64,000 nt of DNA, taken from assembly GCF_014356525.2 (NCBI RefSeq), contig NC_052518.1, positions 34,919,705 through 34,983,704 on the forward strand, given 5' to 3'. The position numbers and the translations under genes were made by a program. Of this stretch, positions 1-12,369 are shown one piece after another; position 1 is the stretch's first letter, and every line of letters begins with the position of its first letter. Source of the stretch: Nilaparvata lugens. Its lineage: Eukaryota > Arthropoda > Insecta > Hemiptera > Delphacidae. The notes below the pieces were generated by a model. It was not told the DNA's origin and ran no database searches. It worked only from the letters and a program-made list of their open reading frames with translations.

Positions 1-1072
1 AATGCTGGCCAATCATGCTCTGCACTTTGAAAGTTGTGTGAAAGTCTTGGGCATACAGCTTGATAAAAACATGAATTGGTCGAATCAGATTGGTGAACTG
101 ACAAAGCGAGTGTTTGCCACTATGCATCAATTGAAACGGTTGAAAAATTTCCTTCCAACCCACCTTCGTGTTTCACTAGTACAGAGCTTGGTAATTCCCA
201 TCATTGATTACTGCAGCATCGTTTATAACGACATTACTGAGGAGCTGAATTTGAAATTACAACGATCGCTCAACTACGCAATTCGGTTTATTTTTGATGC
301 GAGAAGAGATGACCACATCACTCCATATTACAGGAGGTTAAATTGGATGAAGTTGAAGGAGAGGAGACAATACTTCATGTTGAGTCTTGTTTATCAGCTG
401 ATTGTCAAGGGGAGAGGTCCTCAGTATTTGAAGGAAAGATTCACACTCCTGGCTCATATTCACAGCAGGAACACGAGACAGCATGAATACTTCCTTCAAA
501 TACCTCGTCACCGCACAGTTATGTATAATAACTCATTTACGGTCACGGCCTCAAGACTTTGGAACGATCTGCCCAATGATGTTATTTTTGCGGCAACCTT
601 GGGTACGTTCAGGTCCAGGCTTGTTGCTCTGTTGAATGGGAATACATGGATATGTTTTTAGCCACAATCTTTTTGTAGATTTTATTGGAAATTTGCAATA
701 ATCGTTGTACAGTAACAATATTATTTTGCTTGTTTTGCTGGAGTATTGGAGCGTTTGATTGACACCTACTAATACCTGTAAATCATAATATCCAATTGCA
801 TTTTATTTTCGTTTATTGTATGTATTATTATGCATCTTACATTCTTTGTTAATTTTTTTTTAGAGTTATATAGAATTATTATCTATGTATTATCATATCT
901 CTTATTATTATGAGAATGTAATAGAATAATTTATGTTATGTAGCTGTGTTATCATTTAAGAATTTGTAATTTTTTTTTTTGTAAGAATTTGTAAAACTGT
1001 AATTTTGTAACCATGTTACCATAGGCGACAAGCCTAGTAACAATTGTAAAATAAAATCTATCTATCTATCTA

Positions 1073-1078
<6 letters not shown>
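1..1078 (+). mobile_element. LINE (non-LTR retrotransposon) 3' end, truncated by the window start
   Basis: The 3' part of a non-LTR retrotransposon. It holds the C-terminal end of the reverse-transcriptase ORF (to 661), an AT-rich 3' untranslated region of about 400 bp, and a terminal (TCTA)n tail at about 1055-1078. Tails of short simple repeats instead of poly(A) are known in several insect LINE clades. The last 80 bp (GTAACCATGTTACC...GGCGACAAGCCTAGTAAC) recur in reverse orientation at 28071-28157, which supports a real element 3' end. The 5' part lies outside the window. Confidence 0.8.
2..661 (+). CDS. LINE reverse transcriptase, C-terminal part (partial)
   Basis: An open frame of 219 codons with no internal stop, ending TAG at 659-661 and probably continuing upstream of the window. 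It matches the region after the RT palm in insect LINE polymerases: VLGIQLDKNMNWSNQI is the usual 'GI-LD--L-W--HI' block, followed by the helical thumb/linker with KLQRSLNYAIRFIF and the late ASRLWNDLPNDV motif. The catalytic FADD box is not in the window. The clean frame suggests a fairly young copy. It would act with an endonuclease in target-primed reverse transcription. Clade (Jockey, CR1 or similar) cannot be fixed from this end alone. Confidence 0.75.
   Translation: MLANHALHFESCVKVLGIQLDKNMNWSNQIGELTKRVFATMHQLKRLKNFLPTHLRVSLVQSLVIPIIDYCSIVYNDITEELNLKLQRSLNYAIRFIFDARRDDHITPYYRRLNWMKLKERRQYFMLSLVYQLIVKGRGPQYLKERFTLLAHIHSRNTRQHEYFLQIPRHRTVMYNNSFTVTASRLWNDLPNDVIFAATLGTFRSRLVALLNGNTWICF

Positions 1079-1124
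<46 letters not shown>
1050..1124. repeat. (TCTA)n then (TC)n microsatellite
   Basis: Six or so TCTA units, then more than 20 TC units. The first part is the LINE tail; the (TC)n probably grew from it. Confidence 0.9.
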
Positions 1125-1129
<5 letters not shown>

Positions 1130-1657
1130 AGAGTTTTCCCATTATAATATTCAATTTGATCTCTCACACATCTCTTTCAACTTCCCTTCACCACCAACTC
1201 TTCCTCTTTCTTATCTAACTTATCTTTAACTATCTAACTATCCTCTGACTAATAGGAAATACTGACAGATCCGAGTGAATCAGACTCCTCTTCATTCCTC
1301 CACCTCTTTCTTTTCTTCTTCTGTTTTTTCCTTTCTTCTTCATCTCTTATTCTCTTTTTCATTAAATTCTTTGCTGACCTTCTCCATTATATCTTTTTCT
1401 TTTCTCTGCTTCATTTTCCACTTTCATCTTCCCAGTGGAGTGTTAGTGAAAATTGTATCCATGGTAGCCTTTTTCAAGAATGGACGATCACGGACGGTTT
1501 AAACTTGGCCGATTTATGTAGATACAGAACAATATTGTATTATCAAATAAAAATTGCATTTCATATTCAGATCTTTCATTAATTTTTCTAATTGAACTGA
1601 GAAGACTTAAAAGTTATAATTTGATTGTATGGTATGAGATGTTGTGGTATTTCTCCA
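1125..1657. other. Non-coding, pyrimidine-rich
   Basis: C/T-rich, low-complexity sequence. A 75-codon open frame at 1275-1502 is mostly Ser/Phe/Leu from CT-rich DNA and has no recognisable domain. I see no gene. Confidence 0.6.
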
Positions 1658-1927
1658 TAATTGAAAGAATAATACATAGATATTGTCAATACCACTTTAA
1701 TTTATTCGAAAATTAATTCATCTCACAGAACCAGGTTTCATGGTAACACCTACCACATCTTCAGCTGAACTGTGGTAGGTTCAAGTTCAGGTTCAGCTGG
1801 CTCAATTCAAGTTCAGCTGAAGATGTGGTAGGTGTTACCATGAAACCTGGTTCTGTAAGATGAATTGATTTTCGAATAAATTAAAGTGGTATTGACAACA
1901 TCAACGTCTTATTCTTTCAATAATTAA
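1658..1927. repeat. Fold-back (inverted-repeat) element
   Basis: Two arms of about 107 bp (about 1664-1770 and 1809-1918) are reverse complements with few mismatches, around a spacer of about 39 bp. The arms share GGTTTCATGGTAACACCTAC and AATACCACTTTAATTTATTC. The outermost bases (AATTGAAAGAATAA and TTATTCTTTCAATAATT) extend the pairing. There is no coding potential. It looks like a non-autonomous fold-back MITE. Confidence 0.8.
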
Positions 1928-4900
1928 AGTTAGCTATATTGTTGTTATTATGAATAATTATGAAGCAACGATCATGATGCTACGAAAATTATTACACGAT
2001 AGCAGCAGTCCTAAACTATAGACTAACAATGAGACTGAAAGAAATTTTCAGCACTATATTATCAACGAATGTTATGAGAGAAAGAGAGAGAATGAGTGAA
2101 GTTGAAATTAACTACTCAGCACAATATTATTCAGACAGCTCTAGCAATTTGTTCATCAAAAGCATGCATTTTCGCGCCAACTCTCAAAACAAACCAGCCT
2201 CCCTCACCACACACAAAAACCTAATTCGCCGTGAAAAGTAGTAGAGATTGTATATTATCTTGTGATAGATTACGAGTTTAAACGAGTTGATCGTTGTTAT
2301 ATTTTTAAAGAGTTGACTATGATAATGCTATTTCATGATGTGTTGGAACTTCAGAAAGGAAACCAATTGAGCATTTAAATTTTGAATATTAACTGAATAT
2401 GAACCTATAAAAATTATAGGAATTTTGTTATAACCCATCAACTTTACTTTATTATATTTTAGTATTTTCAAGCTTGTTAAACATTTCTGGAGCAATTCTC
2501 TACTCTATAAATTTGATCTTGTCGGTGATATTTTTTCATAAGACACGTAATTATAATCTAATACCGGTAATAATTATTAAAAATGCAAAATATTGATCAG
2601 AGTAAATTCTGTCCTGTCCTGTGGTGGCGCGATATCGGTGTGAAAACGGCCAATGGCTGTTTAGGTTTGTGTATCGACAATGCTAAGCATATGTTGTAAA
2701 CAACTACTATCATCAAAAGCTAATTTCCTACAAGACATACTGGTAACTGTTCAGCCCGAGTTGAAAGCAGAGAGAGGTGAAAATGCTAAGCTACATTGAG
2801 TTATTAATAATAATTGCATGTGTCATTGCTTCCAATTAATAATCCACTCGAAAGCTGATTCAATCATGAATAATATTCTTCAGTCTGATTTTTACAGTAA
2901 TATTGGACTATGGAAATTCTTTTTACTTTTATATTATCCTTGAAATGAAAAATTTCAAAACCCCTTTATATACTTCAGCTCGCAATTCAAACAGGAACAA
3001 ACCAGTCAAATAACATAAAAACATAAAGAGAAATGCGAAACCGTCGACTTGAATCTTGGACCTCACTTCCAATTACATTACATTACATTAAAAATTGGAA
3101 GCAGGAAAATGGAACAAAAGTCTTTCACCATATTTATTACTAGCAGGTAAACCGTGCTTCGCAAGTGTCCAATGAAAAACTTGACATAATGAAATATTGA
3201 AAAAATTTTAGCAGAACAGTACCTAGTTATTTTTATTCGAATAGGATCCCTAATCAGAACTATCAAAAAGTTCCCCTTTTTAAAAGAAATATTCAGCTGG
3301 TTCCATATGTTTCGCCAACCAGTTATATAGTGTAGATATGGAAAAAGAGAATGTATAGATAGAAGAAGAATGAGAAGATAGAAAATAAAACTTTTGACTA
3401 TACTATTATATCGATAACCACTCTCAAGCAAAGTTAGCAAATTATAACAAACTGAAATCATGACGAATTAAAAACTTGATGTTATGAATCCTTAAACAAT
3501 TGAAAAGAGGCCTTCAACCATCCTCGGTAAAAAAATAATTTATATTATGCAAATTTTCAAGTTGATCAGTCCAGTAGTTCAGACGTGATGATGCGTCATA
3601 AGTGAATCCCGTACGAGTATAAGCCAATTATTTCCTTTACTAGTGACCCCCTGGGGTGGAGAACTCGCTCAAAAACTGTTGTCTTTGAAACCCGCAACTT
3701 TTAAATATACACAATTGATGAAAATCATTGAAACATCTAAATATTTCTCTTATATAAATAATTTGAAAGGTTTCATTTGGGATACTATTTGAAATTGAAA
3801 ATACTCTGTCGCTCCAACACATTTGACCCACATATGAATTAAAATTCATGTTATTAAATGAGAAGATGGTCATGTGATACATGATTTCGATACAGAGTTC
3901 CAAGAGAAAATAAATGGCGAAATCCGCACATTGATATCTCAACCCATATCAGTTTTTTGATTAGTAAAAGTTGTAAATTATGTTGTATATTATCCAGCTG
4001 GAATCATGTGTCAGCGCATGAAGGACTGTCTGTGTGATAGCTAACAAATAGCCTCAGCTGATAGGATGAATGGAAAAACTGTAGTAATGGCATGCAATGA
4101 ATTCTTCAGCTGACTAAATGATAAATCACAACAAATTTTTTCTTATGAACTTTCAATGTTATTTGTATATCCTGAGAAAGGACGAAGGAGTGAGTTAATT
4201 CCGTTGTTCAATGAATCTGACCTGTAAGAAGGTTTGAAGAAAAAGGTTTCAAAATTTGAAGCTGATTGATCAATTCTTTCTGAAGTTTTTGTCGAACTTA
4301 CAAACAGTGAAACAGACGGACAACGATTTTGGCCTTCACTGAGTAAAAAGGGAGAACTCGCTAACGCTCATTCAATTATAATGTAGATGATAATGTGATT
4401 TATTATAATAGAATAAAACATGAAATGATGTAATTTTTTTATTACAAAAATGACTTATAATTACTCCTAATAACTTTAATTTTTATAACCAATGAGTACA
4501 AATAAAAATAACAGTAGATGGCATAGAAACTCAAAAATAATAACTCAAACTTCTGTCCCTCTATCTCAATATAAATTGTTTGTAGGTGAAAAACATAATA
4601 TTAACAAAGACACAAAAGCTTTCGTAAGGATAGGCCTACCAACCCCATTATCGTATAGTATAGTAAAACTGTGAATAATGTACCATTGAACCATTTAATC
4701 GGTTCAATTAAAAAAAATACTGCACTAATAATAATAATAATAATAATAATATTTAATATAAACTAGGAGGCCCACCGTGTTAATAGTGATTGAGGTAGGA
4801 TAGTACTATGGAAAATGTCACGTGCCAAGTGTCATCGGCATCGCGCGAATCACCCTCGAGAATAAAGAGCGAAAAAGAGAGCGTATGCCTTTTTGATAGA

Positions 4901-5744
4901 ATCAGCATAAAAACAACAAACGTGAGCTACCATTGTTCTATTTAAATAACATTTCGCATCATTCGCTTGCTTGCTTACCCCACTCCCGAAGTTCGAAACT
5001 GCAATTAAATACTATATCTCGGCTACAAAACGTGATATCAAGCTGACTTTGTATTTATCTGTTTGTGAATGAATGTCTACAAAAAATAATTAATGCCATA
5101 AACCATTATATTATTGTATATCAATTAAATATCGTTCAGGAAGTTATTCCCATACAAAGCCAGAAAAGTAGGGAATAATTTTTATTATAATTAAAATTTA
5201 TAATTACATCATAATTTTATAATTTGGTAAAAGTTTACGCTTCCGTATTTCGAGAAAAATGTTTTTCTGATTACAAATTGTGAATCAGGATTCTTTCTTT
5301 CACGTTCATTGAATTAAATTACAAAAAAAGTTTCGAAATTAGTATCGTGTAAATTTAAAAAGAAGCCAAGAAATTTGGATGAAGACAAATTTGAGGTAAC
5401 AGGGCTCATAGAGGAAGAAATTTTCCACAAACCTATAGCAATCATTTGTATTTTATTGAATCAATCTCTAGTTAATGGATGAAAATTGACTGACAGATAA
5501 TGAAAAAAAAGGAAAATCAAAATTTTCCCCTTTCCATTACGTGTAACTTTTCCATGGTGAGTCAATTCCTGGTAAAATTCATTGGAGTGTGAAGAGAAGA
5601 AATTTCCACACAGACTGGCTATATTCAAGAATGTATATGTTCAATATTTTTGAAATGGGATTCATTGGAGTAAAACTGTGCATTATCGAACATAACCGCA
5701 ATTTTCCAATACTGGCACTTTCCAATGCCAAATTCAATCATGCT
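1928..5744. other. Non-coding, AT-rich, with dispersed-repeat fragments
   Basis: No supportable gene. About 2816-3010 resembles 22475-22780: both have AATAATCCACT, a GCTGATTGATT-like block, a TATTATCCTTRAAATG core and a TTTCAAAA stretch, so both are copies of one dispersed repeat. At about 3142-3170 the words ACCGTGCTTCGCAAGTGTCC resemble 6621-6660 (CTTACCTGGCGAACTTCGTA), a SINE-like phrase. A (TAA)n tract lies at about 4727-4751. Open frames here are short and featureless. Confidence 0.5.
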
Positions 5745-5890
5745 TAGTGAATTTGATAATTTTAAATAACAAAGAATATTTTGATGGGTTTATCAATAGT
5801 TTTTTAGGATCACAGCGTAGTGAATTTGATAATTTTAAATAACAAAGAATATTTTGATGGGTTTATCAATAATTTTTTAGGATCACAGCG
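5745..5890. repeat. Tandem duplication, 73 bp x 2
   Basis: Copies 5745-5817 and 5818-5890 differ at about one base. Both begin TAGTGAATTTGATAATTTTA and end GGATCACAGCG. A recent tandem duplication in non-coding DNA. Confidence 0.95.
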
Positions 5891-7423
5891 TAGGAGCATT
5901 GCGCCACTTTTTCGCTCTTTCTCTCACACAGTTAGCTCACAAGCTTTCTGGCTTCTGTGAAATCTGGTAACACCATACGCCTACTTCATAAGAGTAATGC
6001 TGAAATCCATGTTTTGTTCAGAATAGCGATTTTTTATAGTCTAGCAAACAAACTGTAGACTCTTCTTATTGTGAGAGGCTACTTCTCTTTTCTTTATCAC
6101 TGAAAAGCAGTGCTCAATGACTCAGACTCACAACCTGCTAGAAAATATTATTGGTGCGGCTACTTACTTGGGTTGACATTATTCTTTTAATAATTGTTTG
6201 TGAGACAGATACACGTTGAAAGTAAACTCATGTTTGTTCTACCTGTATACTTGAATAATTTAACTTTCAAACTTGAGTACTAGCCGTGAGTTCATTCAAT
6301 ATATCTTATATTTTTGTGTTAATATTTTGTGAACAAAAAGTACGAGTTGATGAGAGATGTGAGTAATTTCTTATACCGGTATTTGATCTAAATGGTTATT
6401 CATATTGTAGTAGTTGGGGTCAATTCAATCAAAGTTTTTTTATTTTGTAGCTAATAAATTTCATACGTATTGATTGTCCATAATGTATCCAGTGTCTATA
6501 ATGGAAGTGATTGAACTACTCAAAATTAATGGCTTACTGGTCCTTCATAGAATTTATAGTATTCCTAGTGATTGAGCCTGTCTTTTTTCAGCGTTGACTA
6601 TTAATAATAAAGCTTTATTTACAACTAGCTTACCTGGCGAACTTCGTACCGCCAAAAAGTCAATGTATCTGATGTCACACTATACTCTATTTTCATTTAC
6701 ATCTGAATACGAACTTCCTATGTGCTTTTATTCCCAAAACATATTCTTCTCAATTAATTGGTAGTAATATCTAACAGTGAAGTGTTGAATTAAAAAGAAA
6801 ATAGAAAGGACAAATCATTGTTAATTGTCAATAGATGGTCCAGGAAATATGCGATGTACGATGAATCACCAGGAATTAATATTCTTGCCATCTTTCATTT
6901 TAGGATGAATACAGGGTGATTCATAATTATGGTAAAATATTTCAATACCTGATAGTAGAGGTAAAAATAAGAAAAAAAGTTCATATAAACATATTTCCAT
7001 AAACGCTTCATTAGCGAGCTATACAGGGTGAAAGATTTCGCCCGGAATTCAGTTCCTCTGGTGAAATACACCGATGCTGAATTGTTCGGCGACTAGTCTT
7101 TGAGATACTTATGCTTGATTCATATGAAAAAATATCTGAAAAATTGAATAAAACTAGTCTGGAAGCTGTAGTGTGAGTAGTTTTTGAGAAAAAAGTTGAA
7201 ATATGCAAAAAAATCTACGTAGAAAAACACAGACTTCTACGTTTGATGCCCAATAATTTTCTTTAATGACCAGTAAACAAATAATTCCTCGCAATAAAAA
7301 TTGTAGAGAATTTAATTCTGGAAAGAATTATGTAAGCTGTGTAAACTAAATTCAATTAAAAGTTGGATAAAATGTATTCTTATGTAGTACATTACACCAC
7401 AAAAATTTGCTGTTTTATGAGGA
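5891..7423. other. Non-coding
   Basis: AT-rich sequence with no recognisable gene. ACAGGGTGA words occur at about 6913 and 7023, and a SINE-like phrase at about 6628-6652. Nothing else supported. Confidence 0.5.
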
Positions 7424-8508
7424 GAGAACTAATAACTCATAAGTTGTAGCTGATTGCAAATAAAATATTCGGTTTTTATGAAAAGTTTTTTTTATATGAA
7501 AGTAGCTTATCTAAATGACATTAAACTTATACCAAAAGACTAGTAGATCATGCCATTTAGCCTGGGAGGAAGCTCGAACAGAAGTAGATGATCTCCTACA
7601 ATTCCTGCCCAAATGTTTACTGAAAACTGATGTTGTGGAAGATTAGGATTGATGGCATGAGGATTCTCAGCTGCCCAAATATGTTGGTTGTGGACGTTAA
7701 CGATAGCTGTTCTTGTAAAGTGTGCCTCGTCGGTAAATAAAACGGTTGTTAAAAAGTTTGGGTAAACAAGTTTTACTAAAAACCATCGGCAAATACCAGC
7801 ACGGGGAATACAGTCTCATGGCAATAGAGTATGAAATTTCTGGAGGTGGTATGGATGTAATTGTTGTTATTTTAGTATCCTCCAAATGATAGAATGATTG
7901 ACATTTAACTGCACTGACAATTCTCTTGTGCTCTTCTCTGGATGTTCATAAATTTCATTAAGAACTCGTTCTTCTAACTCAACAGTCATAGTAGATCGGG
8001 GTCTGCCTGCATAAATGTGCTCTTTGGATATCAAAGAATCTGTTTCAGACAGACGTTGATGAATAGTGGCAAAAAACCTTGAACTTGGACATACTCGGTT
8101 AGGAAAGTTCTATTGATACAAACGTCTTGCTTCAGTACTAATACAGTAGTGTCCCATTCCATACATTAAATGCATGTCAGCTAATTCGGAGTATGAATAA
8201 TGTCTAAGATTACCTGCCATTTTTTAAAAAGTTAACACTTAACACAAAAGCAAAGTGGAATGGTTACAAATAACTGGTTAATAGATTAAACAAAAAACAC
8301 AGCGCGATTACAGTAGGCCTAATTTACAGTTAGTTTTTTTTTTTTGTTCAACAGTGAGCAAAAATATTTCTGAAAATAATTTTCAGCTGATGATTTCTTT
8401 TAAATATTTTCTTATTTAAAACATAATAAATAAGCGGGTTTGGAACAGCTGTTATAAAAATCCATGTTTTATTTGCAATCAGCTATAACCTATGAGTTAT
8501 TAGTTCTC
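7424..8508 (-). mobile_element. Decayed DDE DNA transposon with 42-bp inverted ends
   Basis: Inverted repeats at 7424-7465 and 8467-8508 match at 40 of 42 bases (GAGAACTAATAACTCATA...GCTGATTGCAAATAAAA). They bracket a decayed transposase on the minus strand (7541-8222). Total length 1,085 bp, close to mariner-like or related small DDE elements. I could not find a convincing target-site duplication outside the ends. Confidence 0.8.
7541..8222 (-). pseudogene. DDE transposase with DUF4817-type N-terminus, broken
   Basis: Read on the minus strand, the frame starts at an ATG near 8222 and opens with YSYSELADMHLMYG, the hallmark of the DUF4817 helix-turn-helix head found on many arthropod mariner-like transposases. 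Next come a FATIHQRLSE-type block, the linker AGRPRST, and ELEERVLNEIYEHPEKSTRE. The catalytic part includes VLFTDEAHFTR, HNQHIWAAENPHAI and FSVNIWAGIVGDHLLLFELP. Several stops and frame changes break it (for example after ARRLYQ and after IIWRILK), and the segment between the DNA-binding and DDE parts is short. It is not functional. Family assignment is from memory of the arthropod family, not a search. Confidence 0.8.
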
Positions 8509-9382
8509 GTATTAGTTATTAGTTTTCGTAGCTGAACAAAAAAGTTCCTCATGACTTTGCTGTGCAATGAGCGGTTAAAAAGTAAGACATTTATTGGGGG
8601 CCCCAGCTTCCTCAGGGGGGCAAATTTCTGAAAATCCTTTCTTAGTGGATGTTTTGAGGCTATCATAAACAATTGTGCAAAATTTCAAGTTTGTAGGCTC
8701 AGTAGTTTGGGCTGTGGTGTGATTTCAGTCTGTCGGGGCTTAGCCTTTTATAGATATGGAGATGTAACTTGAGTTCAATTGCAAATTTAATATTTCTCTT
8801 CAAGACAAACGTTATCTTTTTCCATATGCTATGAAACATGGCAAATAGCTTCAGAGTATACACAGATTGATAGAGATGAGATGATAGTATTAATCTCATG
8901 TTCTTATCAAAGTATTGTCCAACCCATGTTATGTCAATAGGGTTACTTCAAGTCCTAAGAGAGTAAAGTTTAAACCCCTCAAAAGGATAAGTAGTACAGT
9001 TTCAAGTTATTCTGGTCCAGAGAGTAAAGTATTTACATAGAAGGTGAAGGAAAATGGCTATAATCGATTATATAAATAAGTAATGATCATACCTTTCATT
9101 CGCTGACTGTTTGGAAATAAGTTTTTTAGAGGAGTTTTCAATCAATACTAAGTCTGGTTTGGCTTCTCTACGTCCGTCACGAGAATAGTAGTAGTTTTTT
9201 GAAAGTTTATGATTAATACCATCAGGAAGACTTGGAGGTGGTTGTGTCCGGGGTTGCGAATCCCATAAATGATGCCTCAATGAATCTTTCGCTTCGCGCT
9301 GCAAAAATGACGAACACAATCAGGAACCTGGATTTTGACAAACACTATTAGGTACCTAGATAATTTTATTTGAATATAGCAG
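8509..9382. other. Non-coding
   Basis: About 8667-8765 has the words AATTTCAAGTTTGTAGGCTC and TTTGGGCTGTG, followed by CAGTCTGTCGGGGCTTAGCC, a phrase I associate with dispersed SINE-like repeats of Hemiptera (recollection only). No gene seen. Confidence 0.4.
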
Positions 9383-10286
9383 ACACAATGGGCCATATGA
9401 ATAAAGTCGAGCGTTTGCTTATACTTCTAAAATATTGAGAATATGCTTAAATTTCTATGAATAAACGTGAGCGGAAACTTTTGCTCATGCCCATCAAAAA
9501 AATAGTTTGAGCATTTGCTCAAAAGTAAAAGCTTATACTCAAAATTGTATGAATAAACTGGAGCATTTGCTCAACTTTTGAATAAATGCTTCAAGAAAGG
9601 TGAGTGTAGTCTAGAGCAGCTTTTAACCTTTTTCTCATAGTAAAGTAGCTCCACTAATTCGTTTGAGGAAGAATAAACTATACCAGATACGATCACAACC
9701 AATACTTGAGAACTATAAAACTCTTTTTAGATTCAACCACGATATATATATATCACCATTATTCCTACAAAAGAATAAATACAATGGATACCTATCGGAT
9801 ATAAAGATAGCCATCACAGAATAGGAAATAGGCATTTAAGAAGATGAGAGTGTAGACGATTATAAGAAGGCTATAGAGATTATAAGATTATGCTGAAGAT
9901 TGTTATAAAGATGAAATTTTTTCACCCTATTATTTCAAAATTCAGAACTCAACTAACCTAAAACTCATCTCATAGATAGAGAACAGAGCAGACGACCAAA
10001 CACAAGCGGTATCTATACTTGCATATTTAGCGCTTACGTGAGTAGCACATTCTAACCTTTCACTATAAAAACAAAGTAAGGCCAATCAGCTGATGGAAAA
10101 TCTTTAAAATACGTGAGCATTTGCTTCAGAGTTCAGGAGCATAAGGTAAGAGTATAAGGTACAGCTTATTCATATAAAAATGAGCAAATGCTTATGCTTC
10201 TACGTAATGCTCATGAGCAAAAACCTTATGCTCCATGCTCATGCTCATGAGCATTTGCTCATTTTTTATTCATATGGTCCATTGTC
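9383..10286. mobile_element. MITE with GAGCAAATGCTC-type internal motifs
   Basis: Ends are inverted: ACAATGGGCCATATGAATA at 9385 and, reversed, TATTCATATGGTCCATTGT at about 10268-10285. Within about 250 bp of each end the near-palindrome GAGCATTTGCTC and variants (GAGCAAATGCTT, GAGCGTTTGCTT, ATGCTCATGAGC) recur many times. The middle (about 9640-10080) is AT-rich and non-coding. This is the layout of a non-autonomous DNA transposon with sub-terminal motif clusters. The transposase that would move it is not visible here. Confidence 0.75.
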
Positions 10287-11901
10287 TAGAACAAGATTGA
10301 AAGTCGATGTAATTTTGAAAAATTAATTAGATATTAATATTACAAGTCAAGTATGCTTGTTAACCAGTTTAAAATGAACAACAAAAAATTTAAAATGTAC
10401 AGATTGTAATGTTCAAAAAACAGCCAAATACTGCATGGTAAATACTATGTATAAAAAATTGTAATACTAGACACAGATCGTAGATTATAGTTGATGAAAA
10501 TGGGAATCATTATGAAAGGAATAGGGTTCATATAAATACTAGGCAATATGAGGAAAGGGATGTAGACATTGATGCAGGAGCAGGTAATGATTAGCAAGAA
10601 TATGGTAATAAACATGGCAATTATTTTAACATACTAGTCAGAAATCCTAGAAGATTATCATACGATGCCAATCAAAAGGATTGTACCTACAGTGAGGTCC
10701 ACGTTATCATGGCAGTCAAGAAAGATAGAACAGTGATGCCGGTTCTATGTCGTGCCACTGATTTCTATAGAGGATAGCTGATACCGGTATACGTATATCT
10801 GATGTGATATCAACTATTCAATTCAATTTAATTCATAATTGCATCCTGAACACCTGATGATCAGACGAGAATGAGTCAAAAAGAGCAACCTTGGGAAGGT
10901 TCTCAACACATATCGCAATCACAATGATAAAATACTGTGATTATACAATAGTCACATAACATATATCTATTTAAAAACGCATTCAGTCAAAAATGTGCAG
11001 GGGGCTTGGTTGAATGAAAAACAATGCACAATAATACTCCGGCCGGAATTTATCCACAGAACAGTATGGCCTTTCAAGCAACAGCCTCTTTCACAATCCT
11101 CTGAATTTTCCATATCTCTAATATCCAATTAGTTTTCCTCCAATTTTTTAAGTTTTTGTTCTTATAAATTTTCAAAAACCGATGGGGAAAATCCATGCTA
11201 ATTATGAGCTAAAAGAGCATTGAATTCTCTACAATTTGATGTATGATTTCACTTTTACGAATTTCCCTACACCTTTTGCAACAGCTTTAGTGTTGAGTGT
11301 GAAATCTCCATTTTTGCAATAATAGACCAATTGACAAAGGAATTTGGAGGGAATGTTTTAAACACAATTTTTGACTTTGCAGCTTTGTTGAGGCTAGTTA
11401 GGAGTAGAACATATCAAAAGTACACTTACTCATGTGCTAAGGGGATGAGGGTGGTTTAAAAGTTGCATTTTTAAGCGTTTTGCTATCACACTCATATCTT
11501 GAGAACAATGCGTTCAATCGATAAAACCAAAACCTCAATAATGAAGCTTGATGAATTCTCTACACTTTTTGTTCAGTGGAATTTTGTGATATTCCCAACA
11601 GTTCCCGAGATATTCGCTCTTGAAGGTGTGTAATTGTTAAAATAACCAGTTTTTATTCAATGTTTTGCTCTTTCAGGGCTTAAAACTCTCCAACAATACA
11701 TCGTAAAAACTGATGCTTATCGTAGGTTTGTAGAGCATTAAATTCTCTCTGAAATGATGTATTGTTTCATTATTCAAAGTTTCCCTTTCATTGTTATAGC
11801 AGCTTTAATGTGGGCGGTGAAATTTTCATTGCTGCAACAATTGATCGATTGACAATGACATTTGAAGGGGGTGTCTGTGACACAATTTTTGACTTTGCAG
11901 C
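10287..11901. other. Non-coding, with a diverged internal duplication
   Basis: 11217-11394 and 11735-11905 are diverged copies of one sequence about 515 bp apart: both have AGCATT(G/A)AATTCTCT, a GCAGCTTTAAT/GCAACAGCTTTAGT word, and CACAATTTTTGACTTTGCAG near the end. AGTGAGGTCCACGTTAT with an ATGGCAGT continuation at 10691 recurs at 14549, so it is probably one end of a dispersed repeat. No gene seen. Confidence 0.55.
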
Positions 11902-12250
11902 TTAAGGCTGTGCAAAGGCTAAAAATAAACATTCTACTGGTGATATTTTTTAAAGTTTTTCGGTTTGTATATCATCAAGCTATCAAAATGAAAAAGTTTT
12001 CTCAGGAAAACATTTTTTTCCGATCATTACTTCTTGAGATATGAGCGACTGAAGTTTAAATTTTTGGGACAGAACAGTTCTGTTTCAAAAATTTAAACTT
12101 TAGGCGCTCATATCTCAAAAAGTAATGATCAGAAAAAAACGTTTACCTGAGAAAACGTTTTCATTTTGATAGCTTGATGATATACAAATCGAAAAACTTT
12201 GAAAAATATCACCAGTAGAAAGTTTATTTTTAGCCTTTGCACAACCTTAA
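11902..12250. repeat. 349-bp palindrome with no spacer
   Basis: The two halves are reverse complements around base 12076 (CAGAAC-A-GTTCTG). Position 11902 pairs with 12250 with no net indel, and mismatches are few. Outer ends read TTAAGGCTGTGCAAAGGCTA and its complement. A single-arm relative lies at about 30085-30252. No coding potential beyond a chance 60-codon frame. Cruciform-prone; probably a fold-back element. Confidence 0.9.
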
Positions 12251-12369
12251 TTCGGACTAGTTTGTAGGTGAACATGCCAAAAGTGCGCATCTTCATCCCC
12301 TCTGTTGAAGGTGTGGAACCGCTGAGTTGACACTTGTTGCAGCAATGAAAGTTTCACCCCCTAATACAA

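Noticed and set aside
7011..7208. Possible gene near the DDE transposon
   Set aside because: Short, outside the inverted ends, no motif.
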